The position numbers and the translations under genes are program-made. This document shows positions 1-5,930 of a stretch of 9,557 nucleotides of DNA, piece by piece. Position 1 is the first letter of the stretch. Every line of letters starts with the position of its first letter. The notes under the pieces are model-generated. The model saw only the letters and a program-made list of their open reading frames with translations, did not search any database and was not told the origin of the DNA. The DNA comes from Nitrospirota bacterium (GTDB taxonomy: Bacteria > Nitrospirota > Thermodesulfovibrionia > UBA6902): assembly GCA_015491705.1 (NCBI GenBank), contig WFVK01000089.1, positions 1 through 9,557 of the forward strand, written 5' to 3'.

Positions 1-486
1 GAGCTGCACGGCCTTTCTGTAGAATTTGACGGCCTGCTGGTAATTTTCCATTTCGCTGTACACATTGCCCAGCGCAAAATATGCCTTTGCGTGTTTCGGC
101 CTGAGCTTGATGGCTTTTTTGAATGAGGCGATTGCCTCATCATATTTGCTCAGCATGGTGGCCAGCACCCCGCGGGCAAAGAGCGCATCCACATACCTGG
201 GGTTTATCTTTACCGCCTTTCTGTAGGCGTCGAGGGCCTCGGTATATCTGCGGAGACCGAAATATGCCCTCCCGAGATGATAATACGCCTTTGCATATTT
301 AGGTTTGAGCTTGATGGCATACTTGAGAGCGTCTATGGCCTCGGAATACTCCGCGGTTTCATTATGCTTAATGCCTAACTCAAGGAATGTCCTCGCTGTC
401 GGCTTCTGCGCAAATGAATTAAGCGGAATCAGCGCACCGGACAGAAGGACGATCAAAAAATATCTGCGGACGGCTTTCACATGCAT
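1..486 (-). CDS. Exported TPR-repeat protein, N-terminal part (runs off the window edge)
   Basis: Reading the minus strand from ATG at 486 gives 162 codons with no stop; the gene continues past position 1. Residues 1-26 form a signal peptide: basic start (HVKAVRR), hydrophobic core (YFLIVLLSGALIPL) and a likely cleavage site after SFA. The rest consists of 34-residue tetratricopeptide units beginning near residues 31, 65, 99 and 133, with the usual pattern of A-Y-x-x-L-G, Y-x-E-A-I/L and A-I/V-K-L-x-P. TPR arrays are protein-docking scaffolds, so this is probably a periplasmic or outer-membrane-associated adaptor; the partner cannot be told. No good ribosome binding site precedes the ATG. A GTG two codons downstream is an alternative start. 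It lies 83 bp downstream of moaA on the same strand but has its own promoter, so it is probably a separate unit. Confidence is high for the TPR and signal-peptide calls, none for a specific role. Confidence 0.88.
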   Translation of the reverse strand, partial: MHVKAVRRYFLIVLLSGALIPLNSFAQKPTARTFLELGIKHNETAEYSEAIDALKYAIKLKPKYAKAYYHLGRAYFGLRRYTEALDAYRKAVKINPRYVDALFARGVLATMLSKYDEAIASFKKAIKLRPKHAKAYFALGNVYSEMENYQQAVKFYRKAVQL

Positions 487-492
487 GAGAGA

Positions 493-521
493 ATACTATC
501 AAAAACGAGGCTTTTTGTAAA
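493..521 (-). promoter_or_regulatory. Putative sigma70-type promoter for the TPR gene
   Basis: On the minus strand there is TTTACA (516-521), a 17-nt spacer, then TAGTAT (493-498). The -35 box matches consensus at 5 of 6 positions and the -10 box at 4 of 6. The -10 ends only 6 nt before the ATG at 486, so transcription would begin at or next to the start codon, which agrees with the absence of a Shine-Dalgarno sequence. Confidence 0.5.
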
Positions 522-532
522 TAGAAAATCTT

Positions 533-555
533 GGTTATAAGAAAAACTTATAGCC
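533..555. terminator. Weak hairpin downstream of moaA
   Basis: GGTTATAAG (533-541) and CTTATAGCC (547-555) form a 9-bp stem around a 5-nt A/T loop. As read on the plus strand it has one G-U pair; in the minus-strand transcript of moaA that pair becomes a C-A mismatch. It sits 15 nt past the moaA stop but has only a broken T-rich stretch after it, so it may be a weak terminator or an RNA-stability structure. Confidence 0.3.
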
Positions 556-569
556 CGCAAAAAATCATG

Positions 570-1550
570 CTATCCCCCGATTTCAGACATGGCCTTTAAG
601 TGGCCGGAGGTTATGTCCTCATTCAGCAAATGTCTCCTCGGCTTCAGCTTAACCGCCCTGCAGAAGAGCCTTTCGAGCTCCCTGTCCGAGGCCCCGTTTC
701 TCATGGGGGTCTTCATGTCAACGTTAATCCCCGAAAAAAGACACGGCCTGATTTTCCCGTCGGCGGTGAGGCGCAGCCTGTTGCAGAAGGTGCAGAAATG
801 GTCACTCAAGGGACTGATGATGCCGATAACCCCCCTTGCCCCCTTTATCCTGAAATTTCTTGAAGGCCCCCCGCCCCTGAACTCGAGGCGCTCCAGGGAG
901 CCGAGCACCGATATCCTGTTGATGACTTCCGCGGAGCTGACGCACTTGTCCCTTTTCCATGTCCCGTCACAGGCGGCCGGCATAAACTCAATGAATCTTA
1001 TATGATAATCGTTTTCAAACGTAAGGGATGCAAAGGCAGGTATCTCGTCATCATTCAGGCCGCGCACAGGCACCACGTTTATCTTCACGGGTGAAAGCCC
1101 TGCCCTTCCGGCGTCTTCAACAGCCTTCCACACGCGGTCGAGACTCCCGCCGTTTGTGATCGCCCGGTATCTTCCGGGATTCATTGTGTCAAGGCTGATG
1201 TTGACACGGTCAAGGCCCGCGTTTTTAAGTTCCCCTGCAAGCCCGGACAACATTATCCCGTTGGTGGTGAGTCCCAGTTCGTGAACCCCGGTCTCCTTGA
1301 TCGAGGCGACCAGCCCGGTGATATGTTTTCTCATAAGGGGTTCCCCGCCGGTAATACGCGCCTTCCTGAGCCCATGCCTGCACGCTGCCCGCACGATTCT
1401 CACTATTTCTTCATCAGTCAGCACCTCGTTTTCCCGGAGGTGCCTTACACCACCGGAAGGCATGCAGTAGACGCATTTGAGATTGCACCTGTCGGTAACG
1501 GATATCCTGAGATAATCTATGCGGCGGCTGTATGAATCCCTCATCGTCAT
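570..1550 (-). CDS. moaA: GTP 3',8-cyclase MoaA (molybdenum cofactor biosynthesis, first step)
   Basis: A radical SAM enzyme that, with MoaC, turns GTP into cyclic pyranopterin monophosphate, the first step of molybdopterin synthesis; cytoplasmic. The chosen start gives 326 residues, normal for the family. The N-terminal cluster motif CxxxCxxC is C22-C26-C29, followed by the SAM-binding GGEP at 68-71. The second, C-terminal [4Fe-4S] site is C253, C256 and C270, with the conserved NRLRLTADG stretch between them. The protein ends in Gly-Gly, the conserved MoaA tail needed for activity. The ATG at 1550-1548 overlaps the TGA of the upstream gene (1549-1547) as ATGA, indicating translational coupling. 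An in-frame ATG at 1589 would add 13 unconserved residues and is less likely; ATG at 1544 is also possible. It is the third gene of a ModE/MoeA-like/MoaA operon. Confidence 0.96.
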   Translation of the reverse strand: MTMRDSYSRRIDYLRISVTDRCNLKCVYCMPSGGVRHLRENEVLTDEEIVRIVRAACRHGLRKARITGGEPLMRKHITGLVASIKETGVHELGLTTNGIMLSGLAGELKNAGLDRVNISLDTMNPGRYRAITNGGSLDRVWKAVEDAGRAGLSPVKINVVPVRGLNDDEIPAFASLTFENDYHIRFIEFMPAACDGTWKRDKCVSSAEVINRISVLGSLERLEFRGGGPSRNFRIKGARGVIGIISPLSDHFCTFCNRLRLTADGKIRPCLFSGINVDMKTPMRNGASDRELERLFCRAVKLKPRRHLLNEDITSGHLKAMSEIGG

Positions 1551-2629
1551 TTCCCGAACGGACACACCGGGTAACGGCATTTCCGGCACTTCAGGCAGAG
1601 CCCCCCGTGGCCGAGTTCTGCAAGCTCCCTCCTGCCGATCCTCTCCCCGGCGAGTATCCTCGGCAGGACGAGGTCAAACACGGTCACAGCGGCATACATG
1701 CCGCATGCCGGGATGCCGACAACGGGGACCGGCCCGGAGCCCGCTTCAGTATTGCAGTATGCCACAAGAAACATGGCTCCCGGCAGCACCGGGGAACCGT
1801 ACAGGAGTTCCTGCACGCCGAGGTTTCTTATCGCAAACCTCGTCACATCATCCGGATCAACGGACATGCCACCTGTCGTTATTATAAGGTCGGCTCCCGC
1901 ACCCATGAGCGCCCTGATCCTGTCTTCGATGAATTTTGCGTCATCCGGCGCAAAATATACGCCGGTGATCTCCCCGCCCAAGTTCTTTATCTTCCCCGTT
2001 ATAACCTTTTCAAACGCGTCTTTGACTCTCCCGTAATAGACCTCATTGCCGGTTATCACTATCCCGGCCTTAGGCCTTCTCATCTGTTTTACTGTTACAA
2101 CACCCCCGGCGGCCTCCGCTGTCCTTACCGCCTCCTCGATAACGGCCTTCTTCACTACAAGGGGGATCGCCCTTGTGCCAGCGACCACCTGCCCCTTTCT
2201 GACAACGGAATTGCGGTGCATGGTGGCGCACATGACCTCCCCGAGCATGTTGAATCTTAGCAGGGCATCGCAGCGGATATTGAGCAATCCGTCTCTCTCT
2301 GCCACGAGATTGATTTTCCCCTCGGCAGGCTCTCCCCCGGGACAGACGCCGGGGCCGGCAAGGGCCTTTGCAAGGGCATATGCAGCGTCATTTTCATGCA
2401 TCTCGTCTTCCTTTATCTCAAGGATGAAGAGGCGCTCTTTTCCGAGCTGTTTAAGGCGGGCGATATCCTCTCTGCGTACAATATGCCCCTTTTTAAATGC
2501 CCTTCCCTTGAATTCAGCGGGTCTTATCTCCGTGATGTCATGGCACAGGACCATCCCCACGGCTTCATCCACAGGCACTGTCTTTGTCCCGGCATTACCG
2601 GGATTCCTGTCATCCTGTATATCACACAT
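1547..2629 (-). CDS. MoeA-like molybdopterin-binding protein with C-terminal Cys cluster
   Basis: 360 residues, shorter than typical MoeA (about 400). The N-terminal 20-75 region (VPVDEAVGMVLCHDITEI, then FKGRAFKKGHIVRREDI) resembles the SAF-like part seen in a MoeA-related family often annotated simply as molybdopterin-binding protein. Residues 187-325 are a MoaB/Mog/MoeA-type domain: TGNEV at 193-197, TTGGMSVDPDD at 251-261 (compare TTGG-S-VGDYD in MoeA) and GIPACG at 305-310 in place of GLPGNP. The end carries C345, C348, C351 and C356 (CxxCxxCxxxxC), suited to bind Zn or an Fe-S cluster. The gene has a good ribosome binding site, AAGGTGA, 4 nt before the ATG. It lies 55 bp after the ModE-like gene and overlaps moaA by 4 bp. 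The role is probably in molybdenum cofactor maturation or molybdenum-status sensing; whether it inserts molybdate as MoeA does is uncertain because the usual motifs are altered. Confidence 0.85.
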   Translation of the reverse strand: MCDIQDDRNPGNAGTKTVPVDEAVGMVLCHDITEIRPAEFKGRAFKKGHIVRREDIARLKQLGKERLFILEIKEDEMHENDAAYALAKALAGPGVCPGGEPAEGKINLVAERDGLLNIRCDALLRFNMLGEVMCATMHRNSVVRKGQVVAGTRAIPLVVKKAVIEEAVRTAEAAGGVVTVKQMRRPKAGIVITGNEVYYGRVKDAFEKVITGKIKNLGGEITGVYFAPDDAKFIEDRIRALMGAGADLIITTGGMSVDPDDVTRFAIRNLGVQELLYGSPVLPGAMFLVAYCNTEAGSGPVPVVGIPACGMYAAVTVFDLVLPRILAGERIGRRELAELGHGGLCLKCRKCRYPVCPFGK

Positions 2630-2684
2630 AAGTTCACCTTACGGTTGCATAAAACTATCGCCGCCCCTTTTTGCAGCATTAAGG

Positions 2685-3038
2685 TTATTCCTCAGCCCGG
2701 AATCCTTTCCCGCCGAATACCTTCCTGAATCTCCTGTCGAGCATATCATTTACCCCCCTGCAAAGCGCCGCGTATTTCCGCAAGAAGTCCCTTGCCTCTT
2801 CTGTAAGCACCGCACCGCCGCCGTGCCGCCCCCCGGCCTTTCTTTCGACCAGCCTGATCCCTAGCCGTTCCTCCATTGACTGTATATAGCTCAATGCCTT
2901 CCTGTAGGACAGATTGATATTCCTCGCGGCCCTGTTGATGGAGCCGAGCCTGTCGATGGACCTGAGCAGTTCCTCCCTGCCGCTTCCGAAGACGGGTTCC
3001 CCGTTGACCTCAAGCCATATTTTCGAGCGTATCTCCAT
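2685..3038 (-). CDS. ModE-type molybdenum-responsive regulator, HTH domain only
   Basis: 117 residues from the ATG at 3038. The sequence fits the N-terminal winged-helix domain of ModE: EIRSKIWLEVNGEPVFG at 2-18, a helix-turn-helix at about 32-52 (GSINRAARNINLSYRKALSYI) and the wing at 65-79 (ERKAGGRHGGGAVLT), close to the family pattern VER-x-GG-x-GGGG-A-x-LT. Full ModE is about 260 residues with two TOBE/Mop molybdate-binding domains; here the protein stops soon after the dimerisation helix, so no molybdate site is present. The reading frame is open back to 3221, but the promoter at 3121-3149 lies inside that extension, so the start must be at 3071 or, better by homology, 3038. Ribosome binding is not strong (GGAAGG very close to the ATG). 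As first gene of the operon with a ModE-like site in its own promoter, it probably autoregulates. Confidence 0.86.
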   Translation of the reverse strand: MEIRSKIWLEVNGEPVFGSGREELLRSIDRLGSINRAARNINLSYRKALSYIQSMEERLGIRLVERKAGGRHGGGAVLTEEARDFLRKYAALCRGVNDMLDRRFRKVFGGKGFRAEE

Positions 3039-3119
3039 CACCTTCCACGCCGGCGGCCTATCCCCGTCCATACACCGGTAAGATTGAATCACGGGGGGAC
3101 TATCCGCGCTGTATATTAT

Positions 3120-3142
3120 CGTTATAACATATTTGCATAACG
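3120..3142. promoter_or_regulatory. Putative ModE operator (CGTTAT-N11-ATAACG)
   Basis: CGTTAT (3120-3125) and ATAACG (3137-3142) are a perfect 6-bp inverted repeat with 11 nt between. The well-known E. coli modA operator has the same half sites, CGTTAT and ATAACG, with a spacing one base longer. The site covers the spacer and -10 box of the promoter of an operon that encodes a ModE-type protein, so repression by steric block is the natural reading. Confidence 0.72.
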
Positions 3143-3149
3143 CTGTAAA
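3121..3149 (-). promoter_or_regulatory. Promoter of the molybdenum operon
   Basis: Minus-strand TTTACA (3144-3149), 17-nt spacer, TATAAC (3121-3126). Both boxes match consensus at 5 of 6 positions with ideal spacing. Transcription would start near 3114, leaving a leader of about 40 to 75 nt before the ModE-like gene, too short for a molybdenum-cofactor riboswitch. The operator at 3120-3142 overlaps the -10 box and most of the spacer. Confidence 0.7.
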
Positions 3150-3232
3150 GAAAAAAATCAACCGCTTGATCTTCCCGGACAGGCGGGGGGCGGCGGCGAA
3201 TTTTCCGTGCCGCAGGGGCACTTATTTTACGG

Positions 3233-3261
3233 TTGATAGATTAATCGGTTTCTGATATGAT
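3233..3261 (+). promoter_or_regulatory. Promoter of the inositol-phosphate operon
   Basis: TTGATA (3233-3238), 17-nt spacer, TATGAT (3256-3261), each matching consensus at 5 of 6 positions, with an extended -10 TG at 3253-3254. Transcription would start near 3268, giving a leader of about 60 nt. The spacer starts with the perfect 8-bp palindrome GATTAATC (3239-3246), which could be a regulator site but may be chance in AT-rich sequence. Confidence 0.65.
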
Positions 3262-3327
3262 TTTATTATTGTATCTTTATTGTCTGTTAATTCTATTCTG
3301 AAAATTTCTATGCCAGGGAGGAATGCT

Positions 3328-4509
3328 ATGGAAAAAATCAAGATTGCCATCGCAGGAGTAGGTAACTGTGCAAGCTCGTTGCTCCAGGGTATGGAGTACT
3401 ACAGGAACAAATCCGCAGCGGATGCCATCGGGCTGATGCACTGGGATATCGGGGGATACAAACCCTATGACATTGAAGTTGTGGCGGCATTCGACATCGA
3501 CAGCAGAAAGGTCGGCAAGGATGTCAATGAGGCTATATTCGCCCTGCCGAACTGCACGGCGGTCTTTTGCGACAGCATGCCCGCAACAGGTGTGAAGGTG
3601 CAGATGGGGAAGGTCCTTGACGGATTTTCAGAGCATATGAAGGACTATGACTCAAAGTTTACATTTGTCCTCAGCGAAAGGCCTGAAGCCTCAAAAGCCG
3701 AGATAGTCGGAATCCTGAAGGAGTCAGGCGCAGAGATGCTGCTCAATTACCTTCCCGTGGGTTCCGAGCAGGCGGTCAGATTTTATGCTGAGTGCGCCCT
3801 GGATGCGGGCATAGGATTTATAAACAATATGCCTGTCTTTATAGCAAGCGACCCTGTATGGGCGGCGAGGTTCAAGGAGAGGAACCTGCCGCTTATCGGC
3901 GACGACATAAAGGCCCAGCTCGGCGCTACAATCACGCACAGGACGCTGGCCGACCTGTTTGAAAAGAGAGGCGTAAAGATAGAGAAGACCTACCAGTTGA
4001 ACACCGGCGGGAACACCGATTTCCTCAATATGCTCAACAGGAGCAGGCTTGCTTCCAAGAAGAAATCAAAGACGGACGCCGTACAGTCGATCCTTCAGAC
4101 AAAGCTCGATGCGGAAAACATTCACATAGGGCCGAGCGACTACGTGCCGTGGCAGAAAGACAATAAGATCTGTTTCATCCGGATAGAGGGAAAACTCTTC
4201 GGCGACATACCAATGAATCTGGAGCTGAGGCTGTCAGTGGAAGACTCGCCGAATTCCGCGGGTGTTGCGATAGATGCCATCAGATGCTGCAAGCTCGCCC
4301 TCCTCAGGGGCACGGGCGGAGTTCTGCACTCTCCATCCGCCTATTTCATGAAACACCCACCGCGCCAGTTCACGGACGATATAGCATACAAGATGACCGA
4401 AGAATTTATTGCAGGTCAGGATATTGAAGGGGTGGTCGCTGAAAACGGATTTAAAGATGAACCCGACGGTAAAATCCCGGGGGAGCTTATCGCGGGGGAA
4501 AGAGGTTGA
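3328..4509 (+). CDS. ino1: Inositol-3-phosphate synthase (MIPS)
   Basis: Converts D-glucose 6-phosphate to 1D-myo-inositol 3-phosphate with NAD as an internal redox cofactor; cytoplasmic. The 393-residue product is of the shorter archaeal/actinobacterial type. Visible motifs are the Rossmann turn G10-x-G12-x-x-A15 (GVGNCASSL), AAFDID at 53-58, NYLPVGSE at 140-147, GDDIKAQLGATITHR at 191-205 with the conserved active-site lysine K195, LNTGGNTDF at 224-232, and EDSPNSAGVAIDAIR at 305-319. The start at 3328 is chosen because AGGGAGG (3315-3321) lies 6 nt before it; an upstream extension to 3280 has no such site. The stop (4507-4509) overlaps the start of the next gene, whose product would use this enzyme's product. 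The last 40 residues are less recognisable than the rest. The assignment is secure; the downstream fate of inositol phosphate depends on the partner gene. Confidence 0.95.
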   Translation: MEKIKIAIAGVGNCASSLLQGMEYYRNKSAADAIGLMHWDIGGYKPYDIEVVAAFDIDSRKVGKDVNEAIFALPNCTAVFCDSMPATGVKVQMGKVLDGFSEHMKDYDSKFTFVLSERPEASKAEIVGILKESGAEMLLNYLPVGSEQAVRFYAECALDAGIGFINNMPVFIASDPVWAARFKERNLPLIGDDIKAQLGATITHRTLADLFEKRGVKIEKTYQLNTGGNTDFLNMLNRSRLASKKKSKTDAVQSILQTKLDAENIHIGPSDYVPWQKDNKICFIRIEGKLFGDIPMNLELRLSVEDSPNSAGVAIDAIRCCKLALLRGTGGVLHSPSAYFMKHPPRQFTDDIAYKMTEEFIAGQDIEGVVAENGFKDEPDGKIPGELIAGERG

Positions 4510-5864
4510 TAAAGCCTTTAACGTGCCTTATCATTGCGGCAGGCAAAGGAAGCAGACTGGCCGGCAAAGGAGATTCCAAGCCACTCCTCCCACTCAGGGG
4601 GCTTCCCATTATTGAACGGGTGATTCTCGCCGCAAAAAACTGCGGGATAGAAGATTTCTGTGTTGTGACCGGATATAACGGCGAGAAGGTGAGGGACTTT
4701 CTCGACGGTCTCAGCCGGCGCAGAAATATCAACATCACCCATGTAATAAACGACGAATGGGACAGGGGCAACGGCATCTCGGTTCTGAAGGCGAAGGATG
4801 TGCTGAAAGGGTATTTCCTGCTGTTGATGGGGGACCATATCTTCGACGAGGAGATAATAAGGAGACTTCAGGGTGCAAGGCGACGGAAGGGCGAGGTCAT
4901 ATTGGGAATCGACTCCCGTGTCAATACGAACAGCCTTGTTGACATCGACGATGTCACAAAGGTCGCGACAAAAAACAGCAAGGTCGTCGATATAGGGAAG
5001 CATATCGCGGGGTACAATGGTTACGATACCGGTATATTCCTCTGTTCCCCCGCGATTTTTTCAGCGATTCAGACAAGCATTGCACAACATAATGATGACT
5101 CCCTCTCGGGGGGTATAAGGGTGCTTGCCGGGGAGGGGAAGGCAAGGGCGCTTGATATCAAAGACAGTTTCTGGATAGATATAGATGACGAAGCCGCCTT
5201 CCGGAAGGCCGAAAAGCACCTGATGGACCAACTGAAAAAATCCTCTGACGGTCCTGTTTCAAGGTACCTTAACAGGCCCCTGTCGATGAGGCTGACAGAG
5301 TATCTTGTGCAGACCGGTATCACGCCGAACCGGATATCGGTCGTTTCCTTTGTCCTCTCCGTGACCGCCGCGGCGTTTTTCTTCCTGAGCGGGTATATCC
5401 CCCTTGTTGTCGGCGCCCTCATCGCCCAGGCCTCATCCGTCATAGACGGCTGTGACGGCGAGGTGGCGCGGCTGAAACACTGTGAGAGTGATTTCGGGGG
5501 ATGGTTTGATGCCGTCCTGGACAGGTATGCGGATGCATTCATGCTTTTCGGACTGACGGGTCATGCCTATTATGAGAACAGGGATTTCCTTCCCCTGTTT
5601 GTCGGTTTCATGGCCATCATAGGGGCCTTCATGAACAGTTATACGGCCGACAAATATGACGGCTTCATGAAGAAAAAGCTCGGGGAGGGCAGGCATTACC
5701 TCAGGATGGGACGGGATGTCAGGGTGTTCCTGATATTTATCGGCGCATTGATCAATCAGCCCTTTTTAATCCTTCTTGTTATCGCTCTCCTGATGAATAT
5801 CGAAAACATCAGAAGAGTGATGGTTCTGTATGAAAACGGGCGGGCATCGTTGAATGGTGCATAA
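4506..5864 (+). CDS. Bifunctional CTP:inositol-1-phosphate cytidylyltransferase / CDP-inositol-dependent phosphotransferase (IPCT/DIPPS-like)
   Basis: 452 residues with two domains. Residues 4-235 are a nucleotidyltransferase: LIIAAGKGSRLAGKGDSKPL at 8-27, NDEWDRGNGIS at 82-92 and the metal-binding MGDH at 108-111. Residues 250-445 are a membrane CDP-alcohol phosphotransferase: the motif D-x2-D-G-x2-A-R-x8-G-x3-D-x3-D is complete (D314, D317, G318, A321, R322, G331, D335, D339), with hydrophobic segments around 277-313, 342-360, 366-380 and 405-430. This architecture is known from di-myo-inositol-phosphate synthesis in hyperthermophiles and from a CDP-inositol route to inositol lipids in Rhodothermus. 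The start is TTG at 4506, overlapping the ino1 stop, with GGGGGA about 6 nt upstream; no in-frame ATG precedes the nucleotide-binding motif. Coupling to ino1 strongly supports inositol phosphate as substrate. Which acceptor the second domain uses (inositol phosphate or a lipid) cannot be seen. Confidence 0.88.
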   Translation: MIKPLTCLIIAAGKGSRLAGKGDSKPLLPLRGLPIIERVILAAKNCGIEDFCVVTGYNGEKVRDFLDGLSRRRNINITHVINDEWDRGNGISVLKAKDVLKGYFLLLMGDHIFDEEIIRRLQGARRRKGEVILGIDSRVNTNSLVDIDDVTKVATKNSKVVDIGKHIAGYNGYDTGIFLCSPAIFSAIQTSIAQHNDDSLSGGIRVLAGEGKARALDIKDSFWIDIDDEAAFRKAEKHLMDQLKKSSDGPVSRYLNRPLSMRLTEYLVQTGITPNRISVVSFVLSVTAAAFFFLSGYIPLVVGALIAQASSVIDGCDGEVARLKHCESDFGGWFDAVLDRYADAFMLFGLTGHAYYENRDFLPLFVGFMAIIGAFMNSYTADKYDGFMKKKLGEGRHYLRMGRDVRVFLIFIGALINQPFLILLVIALLMNIENIRRVMVLYENGRASLNGA

Positions 5865-5868
5865 ACAG

Positions 5869-5886
5869 GGGCAGGCTCACCTGCCC
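5869..5886 (+). terminator. Stable hairpin between the inositol operon and the aldolase gene
   Basis: GGGCAGG (5869-5875) and CCTGCCC (5880-5886) form a perfect 7-bp stem with a CTCA tetraloop, extendable by one G-U pair. It begins 5 nt after the stop of the IPCT/DIPPS gene. No T-run follows, so it is not a classical intrinsic terminator; it may attenuate read-through or protect the upstream mRNA's 3' end. No convincing promoter was found between it and the aldolase gene, so some read-through is likely. Confidence 0.4.
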
Positions 5887-5930
5887 TGCCGGCGATAATC
5901 TTTAGCCACTACCAAGGTAAAGGAGGCAAC

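Noticed and set aside
1532..2260. Plus-strand open frame (242 codons) opposite the MoeA-like gene
   Set aside because: The composition is that of an antisense frame and it overlaps a well-supported gene throughout; the same holds for the plus-strand frames at 589-1005 and 2046-2864.
3072..3114. Molybdenum-cofactor riboswitch in the leader of the molybdenum operon
   Set aside because: The leader is only about 40 to 75 nt, too short for that structure, and moaA is the third gene, not the first.
3039..3221. N-terminal extension of the ModE-like protein to 3221
   Set aside because: The operon promoter and operator lie inside the extension, and the extra residues do not resemble ModE.
3207..3228. 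GTGCC-N5-GGCAC hairpin followed by TTATTTT on the plus strand
   Set aside because: It resembles a small terminator, but no plus-strand gene lies upstream of it in this window and the stem is only 5 bp.
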